Assembly (NCBI GenBank): GCA_027858915.1
Contig: JAQIBT010000110.1
Coordinates: forward strand, 1-64,000
Reading direction: 5' to 3'
DNA: 64,000 nt
Source of the DNA: Salinisphaera sp.
GTDB lineage: Bacteria > Pseudomonadota > Gammaproteobacteria > Nevskiales > Salinisphaeraceae
The notes under the pieces are model-generated. The model did no database searches. It worked only from the letters and a program-made list of their open reading frames with translations, and was not told the origin of the DNA. Position 1 is the first letter of the stretch. Each line of letters opens with the position of its first letter. Shown piece after piece: positions 51,055 to 59,169 of this stretch. The translations under genes and the position numbers were made by a program.

Positions 51055-52388
51055 GCGCGACCCAGCAAATCGAACCCAACATCGACCATTACCTGGCTGA
51101 ATATGCGCGCGTGGAGCGGGAGCTGCCCGGCAGCGACGACAGCAAACGCGAGCGTCAGGCCGAACTCCGCCGTTTTTCAGACGCGGGTTTTCCGAGCACG
51201 CGCGAAGAGGACTGGAAATACACCAGCCTGCGCCCAATAGAAAAACGTCGATTCGAGATCAGCGACGAGGCCGATACACCGAGCGAAAAGGCGTTGGCGC
51301 CGTTCCTGCCAGCCGGTCTCGATGCGTTTCGCATCGTGATCGTCGATGGCCACTTCAGCGCTGTCTTGTCCGGACTGGACGGCTTGCCTCCGGGCGCCAC
51401 CGTGCGCTCGTTTGCCGCCTATCTGAACGCCACCGACGGTGCCTCCATCAAGGCTCGTGAAATAGACGAGGAACCCGGCAGCCTGACCGCGATGAATGCG
51501 GCCTTCTTTACCGACGGCGCGTATATCGAGATGGCGGCCGGTACGGTGGTCGACAAGCCCATACATGTGCTGTCGGTTGCCAGTGGCGCGCGCGACGAAC
51601 GGATGACGCAGGTGCGCCATCGCTACGTCATGGGCGAGAACAGCCAGGCCACCGTGATCGAGCATTTCGTGGGTGTCGGCGACAACCCGTATTTCACCAA
51701 TGCCGTCACTGAAGCCGTGATGGGCCGTAATTCGCAGCTCACGCGTTGCCGTGTGCAGCAGGAGTCTGACAAGGGCTACCATGTGTCGAGCTTTTTCGCC
51801 CAGCAGCGCCGGGACAGCCGCGTATTCAACCATGGGTTTGATCTGGGCGGGCGTCTGGCGCGTATAGATACCAATGCGCGACTGGTCGATCAGAATTCAG
51901 AGGTTCACCTGTTCGGCGTCTATGCGCCGACCGGGCGCCAGCATATCGACAACCACACCCGGATCGACCACGCCACCGAACACAGCCTGTCGCGCGAGTT
52001 CTACAAGGGTGTGCTTGCCGATTACGGCCGCGGCGTGTTCAACGGCAAGATCATCATCCACCGCGACGCCCAGAAGACCGATTCCGCGCAGGCATGTGAT
52101 GCTCTGCTGCTGTCGGACAAGGCCGAGGTGGACGCCAAGCCAGAGCTCGAGATCTACGCGGACGACGTCACTGCGGCCCACGGCTCCACCGTCGGCCAAC
52201 TCGACGAAGACGCCGTGTTCTATCTCAAGAGCCGCGGCATCGGCGAAGAAGGCGCCCGAGCCATTCTGACCTACAGTTTTGCCAACTCGTTGGTGAACAA
52301 GGTCGGGATCCCGGCGCTGGTGAGCTATATCGAAGCCGCGCTGCTGGCTAAGCTGCCAGGCGGCCAGGCTTACGCGGACCTTGCCTGA
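51051..52388 (+). CDS. sufD: Fe-S cluster assembly protein SufD
   Basis: SufD is the SufB paralogue in the SufBC2D complex. The 445-residue protein contains GFPSTREEDWKYTSLRPI, the beta-helix core with HVLSVASGARDERMTQVRHR, GVYAPTGRQHIDNHTRIDH with the interface His, and the C-terminal YLKSRGIGEEGARAILTYSF. It is translationally coupled to sufC and ends 49 bp before sufS. Confidence 0.95.
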   Translation: MSATQQIEPNIDHYLAEYARVERELPGSDDSKRERQAELRRFSDAGFPSTREEDWKYTSLRPIEKRRFEISDEADTPSEKALAPFLPAGLDAFRIVIVDGHFSAVLSGLDGLPPGATVRSFAAYLNATDGASIKAREIDEEPGSLTAMNAAFFTDGAYIEMAAGTVVDKPIHVLSVASGARDERMTQVRHRYVMGENSQATVIEHFVGVGDNPYFTNAVTEAVMGRNSQLTRCRVQQESDKGYHVSSFFAQQRRDSRVFNHGFDLGGRLARIDTNARLVDQNSEVHLFGVYAPTGRQHIDNHTRIDHATEHSLSREFYKGVLADYGRGVFNGKIIIHRDAQKTDSAQACDALLLSDKAEVDAKPELEIYADDVTAAHGSTVGQLDEDAVFYLKSRGIGEEGARAILTYSFANSLVNKVGIPALVSYIEAALLAKLPGGQAYADLA

Positions 52389-52437
52389 CCCAGGCAAGAA
52401 CGACCGCGGAGTCGAACGATGCAAAGGAGTCGCAGCC

Positions 52438-53712
52438 ATGTCTACTACAGCCCCTGCCATACCCGCTACCGGCTTTGATGCCGAACGCACACGTGCTGAC
52501 TTTCCGATTCTGACCGAGGCTCTGCCTTCCGGGCAGCGTCTGGTGTATCTGGACAACGCGGCGACGACCCAGAAGCCGAACTCGGTGATCGAAGCCAGCG
52601 ATGCCTACTACCGGCACGCCAATGCCAACGTCCATCGGGCAATTCATACGCTGGCCCAGCGTGCGACCCAGCAGTACGAAGGCGCACGCGACAAGATGGC
52701 GGCGTTCATCAATGCGTCCTCGCGCGATGAGATTGTCTATACGCGCGGCACCACCGACGGCATCAATCTGGTCGCCCAGTGCTTTGTTCGCCCCAACCTG
52801 CGGGCCGGCGACGAAATTCTTGTCACCGAGCTGGAGCACCATTCGAACATCGTGCCGTGGCAGATGATCGCCGAAGCAACCGGCGCGCAAATCGTAGTCG
52901 TGCCCATCGGTGACGACGGCAGCGTCCGGATCGACGATTTCGTATCCCGCCTATCCGAGCGCACCGTGATCGCCTCTTTTGCGCATATCTCCAACGCGCT
53001 GGGCACGGTCTTGCCTATCGCCGATATGATCGCAGCTGCGCACGCGAAGAACGTGCCGGTCCTGATCGATGGCGCGCAGGCGATCGCCCACTGCCAAGTG
53101 GACGTGCAGGCGCTGGATGTCGACTTCTACTGCATGTCTTCCCACAAGCTGTTCGGGCCAACCGGCTTTGGCGTGCTCTACGGCAAGCGTGAACACCTGG
53201 AGGCCATGCCGCCCTACCAGGGCGGCGGCGACATGATCGACACGGTGTCGTTCGCGGGCACCACCTACAACGATATTCCCTACAAATTCGAAGCTGGAAC
53301 ACCCAATATCGCGGGCGCAGCGGCCTTCGGCGCGGCCATCGATTATGCAGAGCATCTCGATCTGAACGCGGTGTTCGAGCACGAACACGCGCTTGTGATG
53401 ACGGCCACCGAGGCCATGCAGGCAATCGACGGCCTGCGAATCATCGGCACCGCCCCCGGCAAGGCCGGCATCATCTCGTTTGTGATGGACGGCATTCACG
53501 CGCACGACATCGGCACCCTGCTCGATGAATCCGGTATTGCCATACGCACCGGCCACCACTGCGCCATGCCGGTGATGGAGCGTTTCCAGGTGCCCGCCAC
53601 CGCTCGCGCCTCGTTCGCCGCCTACAACACGCAGGCAGACGTGGACGCGCTGATTGCCGGACTCCAAAGCGTGCAGCGTATTTTTGGAAAGGCTCCATCC
53701 CTCCCCGCCTGA
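52438..53712 (+). CDS. sufS: Cysteine desulfurase SufS
   Basis: PLP enzyme that takes sulfur from cysteine for Fe-S assembly. The 424-residue protein shows YLDNAATTQKP, ELEHHSNIVPWQ, the PLP lysine Lys237 in SSHKLFGPTG and the persulfide Cys375 in RTGHHCAMP, the form seen in group II (SufS/CsdA) desulfurases. ATG 52438 is supported by AAAGGAG about 10 nt upstream. No sulfur acceptor (SufE or SufU) gene is in the window, so it must be encoded elsewhere. Confidence 0.96.
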   Translation: MSTTAPAIPATGFDAERTRADFPILTEALPSGQRLVYLDNAATTQKPNSVIEASDAYYRHANANVHRAIHTLAQRATQQYEGARDKMAAFINASSRDEIVYTRGTTDGINLVAQCFVRPNLRAGDEILVTELEHHSNIVPWQMIAEATGAQIVVVPIGDDGSVRIDDFVSRLSERTVIASFAHISNALGTVLPIADMIAAAHAKNVPVLIDGAQAIAHCQVDVQALDVDFYCMSSHKLFGPTGFGVLYGKREHLEAMPPYQGGGDMIDTVSFAGTTYNDIPYKFEAGTPNIAGAAAFGAAIDYAEHLDLNAVFEHEHALVMTATEAMQAIDGLRIIGTAPGKAGIISFVMDGIHAHDIGTLLDESGIAIRTGHHCAMPVMERFQVPATARASFAAYNTQADVDALIAGLQSVQRIFGKAPSLPA

Positions 53713-53737
53713 ATCAAGCCGCAAGCAAGAGTGATCG

Positions 53738-54058
53738 ATGAGTGATTGGACAGACGTCGTCAAGGACGGCGAGCTAAAAGACGGGCAGTGCCGGGTCGTT
53801 GATATCGACGACACGATGATTGCGGTCTACGCCTGCGATGGCGATTACTACGCCATCCTGGACATGTGTACACACGACGGTGGTGAGCTGGCAAGCGGCG
53901 AGGTGGAAGGCTGTGAAGTCATCTGCCCGCGTCACGGCGCGCGATTCTGTATCAAGAACGGCAAGGCACTGTCTGCGCCGGCCTATGAAGACGTGGATAC
54001 GTTCCCGACGCGCGTCGAAAACGGCCTGGTGCAGGTGCGCGACAACCGTTTCGACTGA
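53738..54058 (+). CDS. Rieske-type ferredoxin of the suf operon
   Basis: A 106-residue Rieske 2Fe-2S protein. Ligands are Cys44 and His46 in CTHDGGELASG and Cys63 and His66 in CPRHGARF. It resembles small non-heme iron oxygenase ferredoxin subunits and lacks a signal peptide, so it is cytoplasmic. It is the last gene of the suf operon, 25 bp after sufS, and may deliver electrons for cluster assembly. That role is inference. A terminator follows immediately. Confidence 0.9.
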   Translation: MSDWTDVVKDGELKDGQCRVVDIDDTMIAVYACDGDYYAILDMCTHDGGELASGEVEGCEVICPRHGARFCIKNGKALSAPAYEDVDTFPTRVENGLVQVRDNRFD

Positions 54059-54064
54059 TTGCGG

Positions 54065-54103
54065 AGCCTTTCGAGCCGGCAGACGACGTTCGAAAGGCTT
54101 TTT
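54065..54103 (+). terminator. Rho-independent terminator of the suf operon
   Basis: AGCCTTTCGA (54065-54074) pairs perfectly with TCGAAAGGCT (54090-54099) over a 15-nt loop, followed by TTTTT (54099-54103). It starts 6 nt after the Rieske stop. Confidence 0.9.
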
Positions 54104-54212
54104 GTCTGCGCCTACCCGGCGGCCATCAAGCAATCCCGTCTCTTGATTATGTATCTAACTCTGCACGTCTGGCCGGACTAGGTTTCCCAGCACATCGATT
54201 GGTTTATACACT

Positions 54213-54241
54213 GTACGTGAGACTCTCGCCTCATACGGCTC
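54213..54241 (-). ncRNA. Partial group II intron domain V
   Basis: On the minus strand GAGCCGTATGAGGC, a GAGA tetraloop and GTCTCACGTAC match the classic bacterial domain V. The expected closing GGTTC is replaced by AGTGT, giving mismatches at the base of the helix. Beyond it the sequence shows no domain VI hairpin with a bulged A. The ribozyme is therefore probably inactive. Confidence 0.75.
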
Positions 54242-54263
54242 TTCCTGCCCAACCATTCGATGT

Positions 54264-55394
54264 TCAGCATCGCATTGAACCCCAGTGCGGAAACAACCTC
54301 GGGTACCGTTGCCTGACTCGCGCCAGCCATCGCGCGGCCTGAGCCGCGCTGCGATACCGTTTGTGGTATTTCTTGCGCACCCAGCTCACCAACCGATTTT
54401 CGAAGGTCCACCACAGCGCGGACAGTCCACTGCGCGTAAAGCGCCCGTAGTAGTTCAGCCAGCCTTGCAAGGTCGATCGATAGGCACGCGCCAGCTCAAA
54501 CACGGTTCGGTGGACTTGTTTGCCCCCGTGCCAGTGCTTGATCCGGCCGCCCATGCGCTGCATGGCTTTGCGGCTGACTGCCGGGGTGAATCCCACGACT
54601 AATTTGCCCGTCCTCAGACGTACGCCTTGGTCGCGGAAGGTATACCCCAGAAAGTCGAACTGCGTGGTGGGCCAATGCCGCTGCATCCAGCGATCAAACA
54701 CGTAGTGCAGGAACAGGTTTGCCAATAGCGGCGAGACTACGCCGCCTTGTGGCGTTCCTTGGGTGCGTTGTTCCTGCGTGCCATCCCGATATTGCACCGG
54801 GGCGGTCAGCCAGCGTTGGAGATAAAGCCGTTGCCAGCGTTCATTGATGTGTTTGTCGAGCGCGAGGTTGAGTAGATCGTGATCGATGGCATCAAAGAAG
54901 CCTTTGATATCCAGGTCCACGACCCACCTGGCCTGCCAGCAGCGTTGGCGGGTAACCGCCAGCGCCTGGTGCGCATCTCGGCCCGGTCGATAACCATACG
55001 AATCCGGGTGAAAGTGTCTTTCCAATTCCGGTTCGATGGCTTGCTTGACCACCATCTGTGCTACGCGATCGGCGACGGTGGGGATACCCAGCGGTCGTAT
55101 CCCGCCATCCGCTTTGGGGATGTCGACATGTTTGACCGCCGGTGGCAGGTAGCTGCCGGAACTCATGCGGTTCCACAGCTTGTACAGTTGGCCCGATAGA
55201 TCCGCTTCAAAATCAACGAGGCTTTGATCGTCGATGCCCGCTGCTCCGCCATTGGCTTTGACGCGTTTCCACGCCGCCCACACCGCGCGTTTGCTGATGT
55301 CGAATGGTTTTGTCGTCTGACCTTGATTCATCCCGCTTCGCGGTTGGTCACGGTCAACCGACCGGACAGGCTCGCCACTTCGCTCCAGCGCCAT
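54264..55394 (-). CDS. Group II intron maturase, reverse transcriptase active site deleted
   Basis: A 376-residue LtrA-type protein from ATG 55394, with AAGGGG about 9 nt upstream; ATG 55331 is another option. RT blocks are clear: IPKADGGIRPLGIPTVADR, SYGYRPGRDAHQAL, VVDLDIKGFFDAIDHDLL and GTPQGGVVSPLLANLFLHYVF in part. After FDRWMQRHWP the frame jumps to TTQFDFLGYTF, so the segment that should hold the YADD catalytic motif, roughly 60-70 residues, is missing while the frame stays open (junction near 54668). The maturase X domain (GWLNYYGRFTRSGLSALW) remains. No endonuclease domain is seen. The protein cannot be an active polymerase. Confidence 0.88.
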   Translation of the reverse strand: MALERSGEPVRSVDRDQPRSGMNQGQTTKPFDISKRAVWAAWKRVKANGGAAGIDDQSLVDFEADLSGQLYKLWNRMSSGSYLPPAVKHVDIPKADGGIRPLGIPTVADRVAQMVVKQAIEPELERHFHPDSYGYRPGRDAHQALAVTRQRCWQARWVVDLDIKGFFDAIDHDLLNLALDKHINERWQRLYLQRWLTAPVQYRDGTQEQRTQGTPQGGVVSPLLANLFLHYVFDRWMQRHWPTTQFDFLGYTFRDQGVRLRTGKLVVGFTPAVSRKAMQRMGGRIKHWHGGKQVHRTVFELARAYRSTLQGWLNYYGRFTRSGLSALWWTFENRLVSWVRKKYHKRYRSAAQAARWLARVRQRYPRLFPHWGSMRC

Positions 55395-55999
55395 TACAGC
55401 CCCTTCATCGCTACCACGAACGAGTCCGCCCCTGTGCCGCGCATCGGTACTCTGGGCCTTGTGGGGTCTCCACTTGGCCAGCTCCCTTTGCATCGCGGCG
55501 ACAGGTTCTCGAGTTCCTTGTAAACGCCTGTCCGTAAGCCATGCCACCTATACGCCGGTTGCCGATGGGCCAGCACAGGGCGGCCGCCCATCTTCTCCCA
55601 TGCCTGTACCAGCGGCATCGTTTTGACAACATCTAGGATTATTTCGAGGCCTCATCAATGGTTCACTTCCGTTCATCTCTTACGCACCTACCTGACCGAT
55701 TCTCGACCGGCCTTTTCCCAACTCGCTCACCGCCATCGCTCTTGACGACAGCAGCAGTGGGCGGTTTGACACCAGCGCCCTGACGCCGATGTCGAGGGGC
55801 CTTCCCTCATCGCTTACAAAGTTCGAACAGCAGGGCTGTTCTTCTCGACACACTGGTACCTAATCAAGTCATGTCTTGAATCTGCGAAATCTGCGGATAA
55901 ATGCTTTCTGTATTAGCCCGGTTTACGCGCGTTCGCGTTCATTCACGGACGATCCGAGCTTGCTGCTTTTCAAACGCCCGCTGCAGTCTCCGGTCTTGG

Positions 56000-57727
56000 T
56001 CACGCTTCCACGCGCAGATGCTCGACGATCAGATTCGGCCGCTGTACGCCGCGAAATTCGTTGACCTGCAGCCGGAACACCAGACGATAAATCGCTGCCT
56101 CGTCAAGCAGCTCACCGCAGTTGAATACCATGGCCTCGATCTCGCTGGCACCGTCAATCGGTTGCACCGTCAATTTCAGATGCCCGGTGCCGACGATACG
56201 CTGAGAGATAATTCGATAGGCACCGTGAAACAGGGGCGCTTCGAAGCCTGCGCCCCAAGGACCGCCGTCTCGTAGTCGGATGGCTACATCGAGCGCGTGG
56301 TCACGATCACCCAGCTCGCCGTCGGTCTGGTATTCGCGGGCACGCATCGACTCCGTCAAGCGTCTCGCCACAGCCTGGTCGAAGGCAACCGAGAAATCGC
56401 CTACCCGGTCCGCTGCCATCGACAGTCCCGCGGCCTGTGCATGGCCACCGAAGCGATCAATCAGTCCGGGGTGCTCGGCATCCATCCCAGCGAGCACGTC
56501 ACGGATATGCAATCCTGGAATCGACCGGGCCGAGCCCTTCAGCAAGCCGTGCGCGCCGGGCGCAAAAGCCACCACGGGGCGATGGCTGCGCTCACGCAGG
56601 CGGGCCGCAATAAGACCGACGATGCCTTCATGCCAATCATCGCGATAAACGGTGATACCGGCCTGCTCATCTGTGCCGGCGACCAGAAGCGCAAGTGCTC
56701 GCTCGGCCTCGGTCTGCATTCTTGCCTGTACCGTGCGGCGTTGGCGATTGATCGCCGATAGCGCTTCGGCTGATTGCTGGGCGACCGCCGTATCGCGGGC
56801 CCGCAGGCAAGCCACCCCGGTCCGCATGTTTTCCAGCCGCCCCGCCGCATTGAGGCGCGGCGCCACCGCAAAACCGATATCGTCGGTATCCAGCCGCGCG
56901 GCTTCGCGTCCGGCGATCTGAATCAGCGCTGCAATGCCGGGTCTTACCCGACCCGCCCGAATTCTCCGCAGGCCCTGAGCCACCAGCGTGCGATTGACAT
57001 GATCGAGCGGCACGACGTCTGCGACCGTGCCTACCGCGACCAGGTCGAGAAAGGTGTTCATGGCCAGCAGGTGCGCATCGGGATAGGCGCGCAGCCAGCG
57101 TGCGCGTAGGGCTGCCATGAGATAAAACACCACGCCGACGCCCGCCAGCGACTTGCCGGCAAAGCGACAGCCTGGCTGATTGGGGTTCACGATGGCATCG
57201 GCCGGCGGCAAGGCCGGCCCCGGCAGATGATGGTCGGATACCACCACGCGCCAGCCGGCGGCATGCGCTGCCTGCACACCCGTGATGCTGGCGATGCCGT
57301 TATCAACCGTGAGAATCACCGCATCCGCCTCCGGTGCGCCCATGGCATCAACCACGCGCGGCGACAGGCCGTAGCCGTGCAGCGCCCGATCTGGAATGAA
57401 GAAATCCACGCGCGCGCCAAAACCCTCGAGCGCGTCCAGTGCCAGTGTGGTGCTGGTCGCGCCGTCACAGTCGAAATCGCCCACGACGGTGATCTGCCGA
57501 CGGCCGCTGATCGCCGCCTCCAGGATATCGAGCGCGCTCTCGATGCCCTTCAGATCGCGATAATGCGGCAGCCCGGCCAAACCATATTCCAGCTCGGCCG
57601 CACTCGTTACGCCGCGCCCGGCATAGATACGGCGCAACAGCGGGTCGGCGATCGCCGACAGGCAATCGACACCCGCGCAGTCGCGATCCACGATCCGGGT
57701 GATCTCAACTGCTTCCTCGCTAGCCAC
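56000..57727 (-). CDS. recJ: Single-stranded-DNA-specific exonuclease RecJ
   Basis: 5'-3' exonuclease for recombination and repair, of the DHH phosphoesterase family. The protein shows motif I as VVGDFDCDGATST, where a Cys stands in place of the usual Ala, then LTVDNGIAS, the DHH motif in VVSDHHLPG, the PRLNAAGRL block and the C-terminal DHHA1 region with GGHAQAAGLS. No ATG fits the N-terminus without running into thrC. GTG 57727 gives 575 residues, near the E. coli length of 577, and lies 16 nt after the thrC stop, but its GGAGG is only 2 nt away, so the start is uncertain. The first match to the E. coli protein is at LLRRIYAGRGV. Confidence 0.93.
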   Translation of the reverse strand: MASEEAVEITRIVDRDCAGVDCLSAIADPLLRRIYAGRGVTSAAELEYGLAGLPHYRDLKGIESALDILEAAISGRRQITVVGDFDCDGATSTTLALDALEGFGARVDFFIPDRALHGYGLSPRVVDAMGAPEADAVILTVDNGIASITGVQAAHAAGWRVVVSDHHLPGPALPPADAIVNPNQPGCRFAGKSLAGVGVVFYLMAALRARWLRAYPDAHLLAMNTFLDLVAVGTVADVVPLDHVNRTLVAQGLRRIRAGRVRPGIAALIQIAGREAARLDTDDIGFAVAPRLNAAGRLENMRTGVACLRARDTAVAQQSAEALSAINRQRRTVQARMQTEAERALALLVAGTDEQAGITVYRDDWHEGIVGLIAARLRERSHRPVVAFAPGAHGLLKGSARSIPGLHIRDVLAGMDAEHPGLIDRFGGHAQAAGLSMAADRVGDFSVAFDQAVARRLTESMRAREYQTDGELGDRDHALDVAIRLRDGGPWGAGFEAPLFHGAYRIISQRIVGTGHLKLTVQPIDGASEIEAMVFNCGELLDEAAIYRLVFRLQVNEFRGVQRPNLIVEHLRVEA

Positions 57728-57743
57728 CGCCTCCGGCGCGGCT

Positions 57744-59147
57744 TCAATGCCGATGATCGGCCACGTACTGCTGCACGACAGCGAGCTCGGCCGGCAGCAC
57801 ATCGAAGCGCTCCTCGCGTTCCATCAGGCCTTGCATATGCTCGGGCAAGGGGGCTCCGGCAAAGCCAGCGCGGACCACAGCCTCCTCGAACTTGGCCGGA
57901 TGCGCTGTCGCCAACGTGATCATCGGGGTGGTGTCGTCGGCTCGAGCGCGAATCGCCGCCCGATAGCCGGTCGCCGTATGCGGATCCAGCAGCTCGCCCG
58001 TATGTTCCTGGGCCTCACGGATCACTTCCAGAATCGTATCGTCGTCAACACTGTAGCTGGAAAACAATGCGCGCAGGGCTGCCAGCGGCGCGTCGTCGAT
58101 CCTGGCCGCTCCATCGGCGAACTGTGCCAGGAGATCGGCTACCGCTTGTGCGTCACCGCCGTAGGCTTCAAACAACAGCCGCTCGAAATTGGACGACACC
58201 ACAATATCCATCGACGGCGCGAGCGTGGCCTGCAGGGCACGCCGAGAGAAATCGTTGTCGGACAGCGTGCGGTGAAGGATATCGTTGGCGTTGGTGGCAA
58301 TCACGAACTGCGATACCGGCAGCCCCATACGATAGGCCATGTAGCCGGCCAGCAGGTTGCCGAAATTCGCCGAGGGAACCGTAAACGCTATCGGTCGATG
58401 CGGCGCTCCCAGCGCCACGCCAGCTGCGACGTAATAGACAATCTGGGCCATGATACGGGCCCAGTTGATCGAGTTGACGGCAATCAGACGTGTCCCACCA
58501 AGTCCTTCTCGATCCAGAAAGCTCTGGTCGGCAAAACTCGCCTTGACCATGGCCTGGGCATCGTCAAAATCGCCCTCGATGGCGATGTTGTGGATATTAT
58601 CGGCCAGCACGGTGGTCATCTGCCGTCGCTGGACCGCCGATACACGCTTGTTGGGATGCAGGATGAATATATCCAGATGCTCACAGGCGCGACAGCCTTC
58701 GATCGCAGCCGAACCGGTGTCACCCGACGTAGCCCCTATGATCACGCCTTTCTCGCCGCGCCTGGCCAGAAAATGCTCCAGCAATCGTCCGAGCAGCTGC
58801 AGGGCGACATCCTTGAAGGCCAGCGTCGGCCCGTGGAACAGCTCCAGCAGCCAGTGGTTGTGCGAAAGCTGTTTCAACGGTACGACTGCGTCGTGGCCAA
58901 ACGTGGCATAGGTGTCGTGAATGATGCGACGGAAGGTGTCGTCGTCGATGCAGTCACCGACGAACGGCTTCATCACCCGAAAGGCGATTTCGGTATACGG
59001 CAGGCCAGCCATGTCGGCCAACTCGGCGGCCGAAAACTGCGGAATGATTTCCGGCAGGTACAGGCCGCCGTCCGGTGCCAGCCCGGTGAGCACGACATCT
59101 TCGAAATTCAGAGCTGGAGAATTGCCGCGTGTGCTGATATAACGCAT
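57744..59147 (-). CDS. thrC: Threonine synthase
   Basis: PLP enzyme that converts O-phosphohomoserine to threonine. The 467-residue protein opens with MRYISTRGNSPALNFEDVVL in the family style and has the PLP lysine in HGPTLAFKDVALQ, then GATSGDTGSAAIEG. ATG 59147 is the family start; the frame is open further upstream but that part is not conserved. It lies 22 bp after hom, forming a threonine pair. thrB is absent here, as in pseudomonads. Confidence 0.95.
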   Translation of the reverse strand: MRYISTRGNSPALNFEDVVLTGLAPDGGLYLPEIIPQFSAAELADMAGLPYTEIAFRVMKPFVGDCIDDDTFRRIIHDTYATFGHDAVVPLKQLSHNHWLLELFHGPTLAFKDVALQLLGRLLEHFLARRGEKGVIIGATSGDTGSAAIEGCRACEHLDIFILHPNKRVSAVQRRQMTTVLADNIHNIAIEGDFDDAQAMVKASFADQSFLDREGLGGTRLIAVNSINWARIMAQIVYYVAAGVALGAPHRPIAFTVPSANFGNLLAGYMAYRMGLPVSQFVIATNANDILHRTLSDNDFSRRALQATLAPSMDIVVSSNFERLLFEAYGGDAQAVADLLAQFADGAARIDDAPLAALRALFSSYSVDDDTILEVIREAQEHTGELLDPHTATGYRAAIRARADDTTPMITLATAHPAKFEEAVVRAGFAGAPLPEHMQGLMEREERFDVLPAELAVVQQYVADHRH

Positions 59148-59169
59148 CAGTGGTGTCCGTCTATGACAT

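Larger units (their letters stand above)
54213..55853 (-). mobile_element. Degenerate group II intron
   Basis: The element reads on the minus strand. Its 5' end is GTGTG (55853-55849), matching the group II consensus GUGYG. The last exon bases GTACCA (complement of 55854-55859) are complementary to TGGTAC inside domain I (complement of 55606-55611), a 6-bp IBS1-EBS1 pairing that supports the boundary. A possible IBS2/EBS2 pair, GATTA with TAATC, also exists. About 460 nt of structured RNA precede a maturase frame lying in domain IV. The 3' end is decayed: domain V begins correctly (54241) but its distal strand departs from consensus after 54213, and no domain VI follows. It lies 146 bp after recJ, in the same direction, and beyond the suf terminator. 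Confidence 0.88.
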
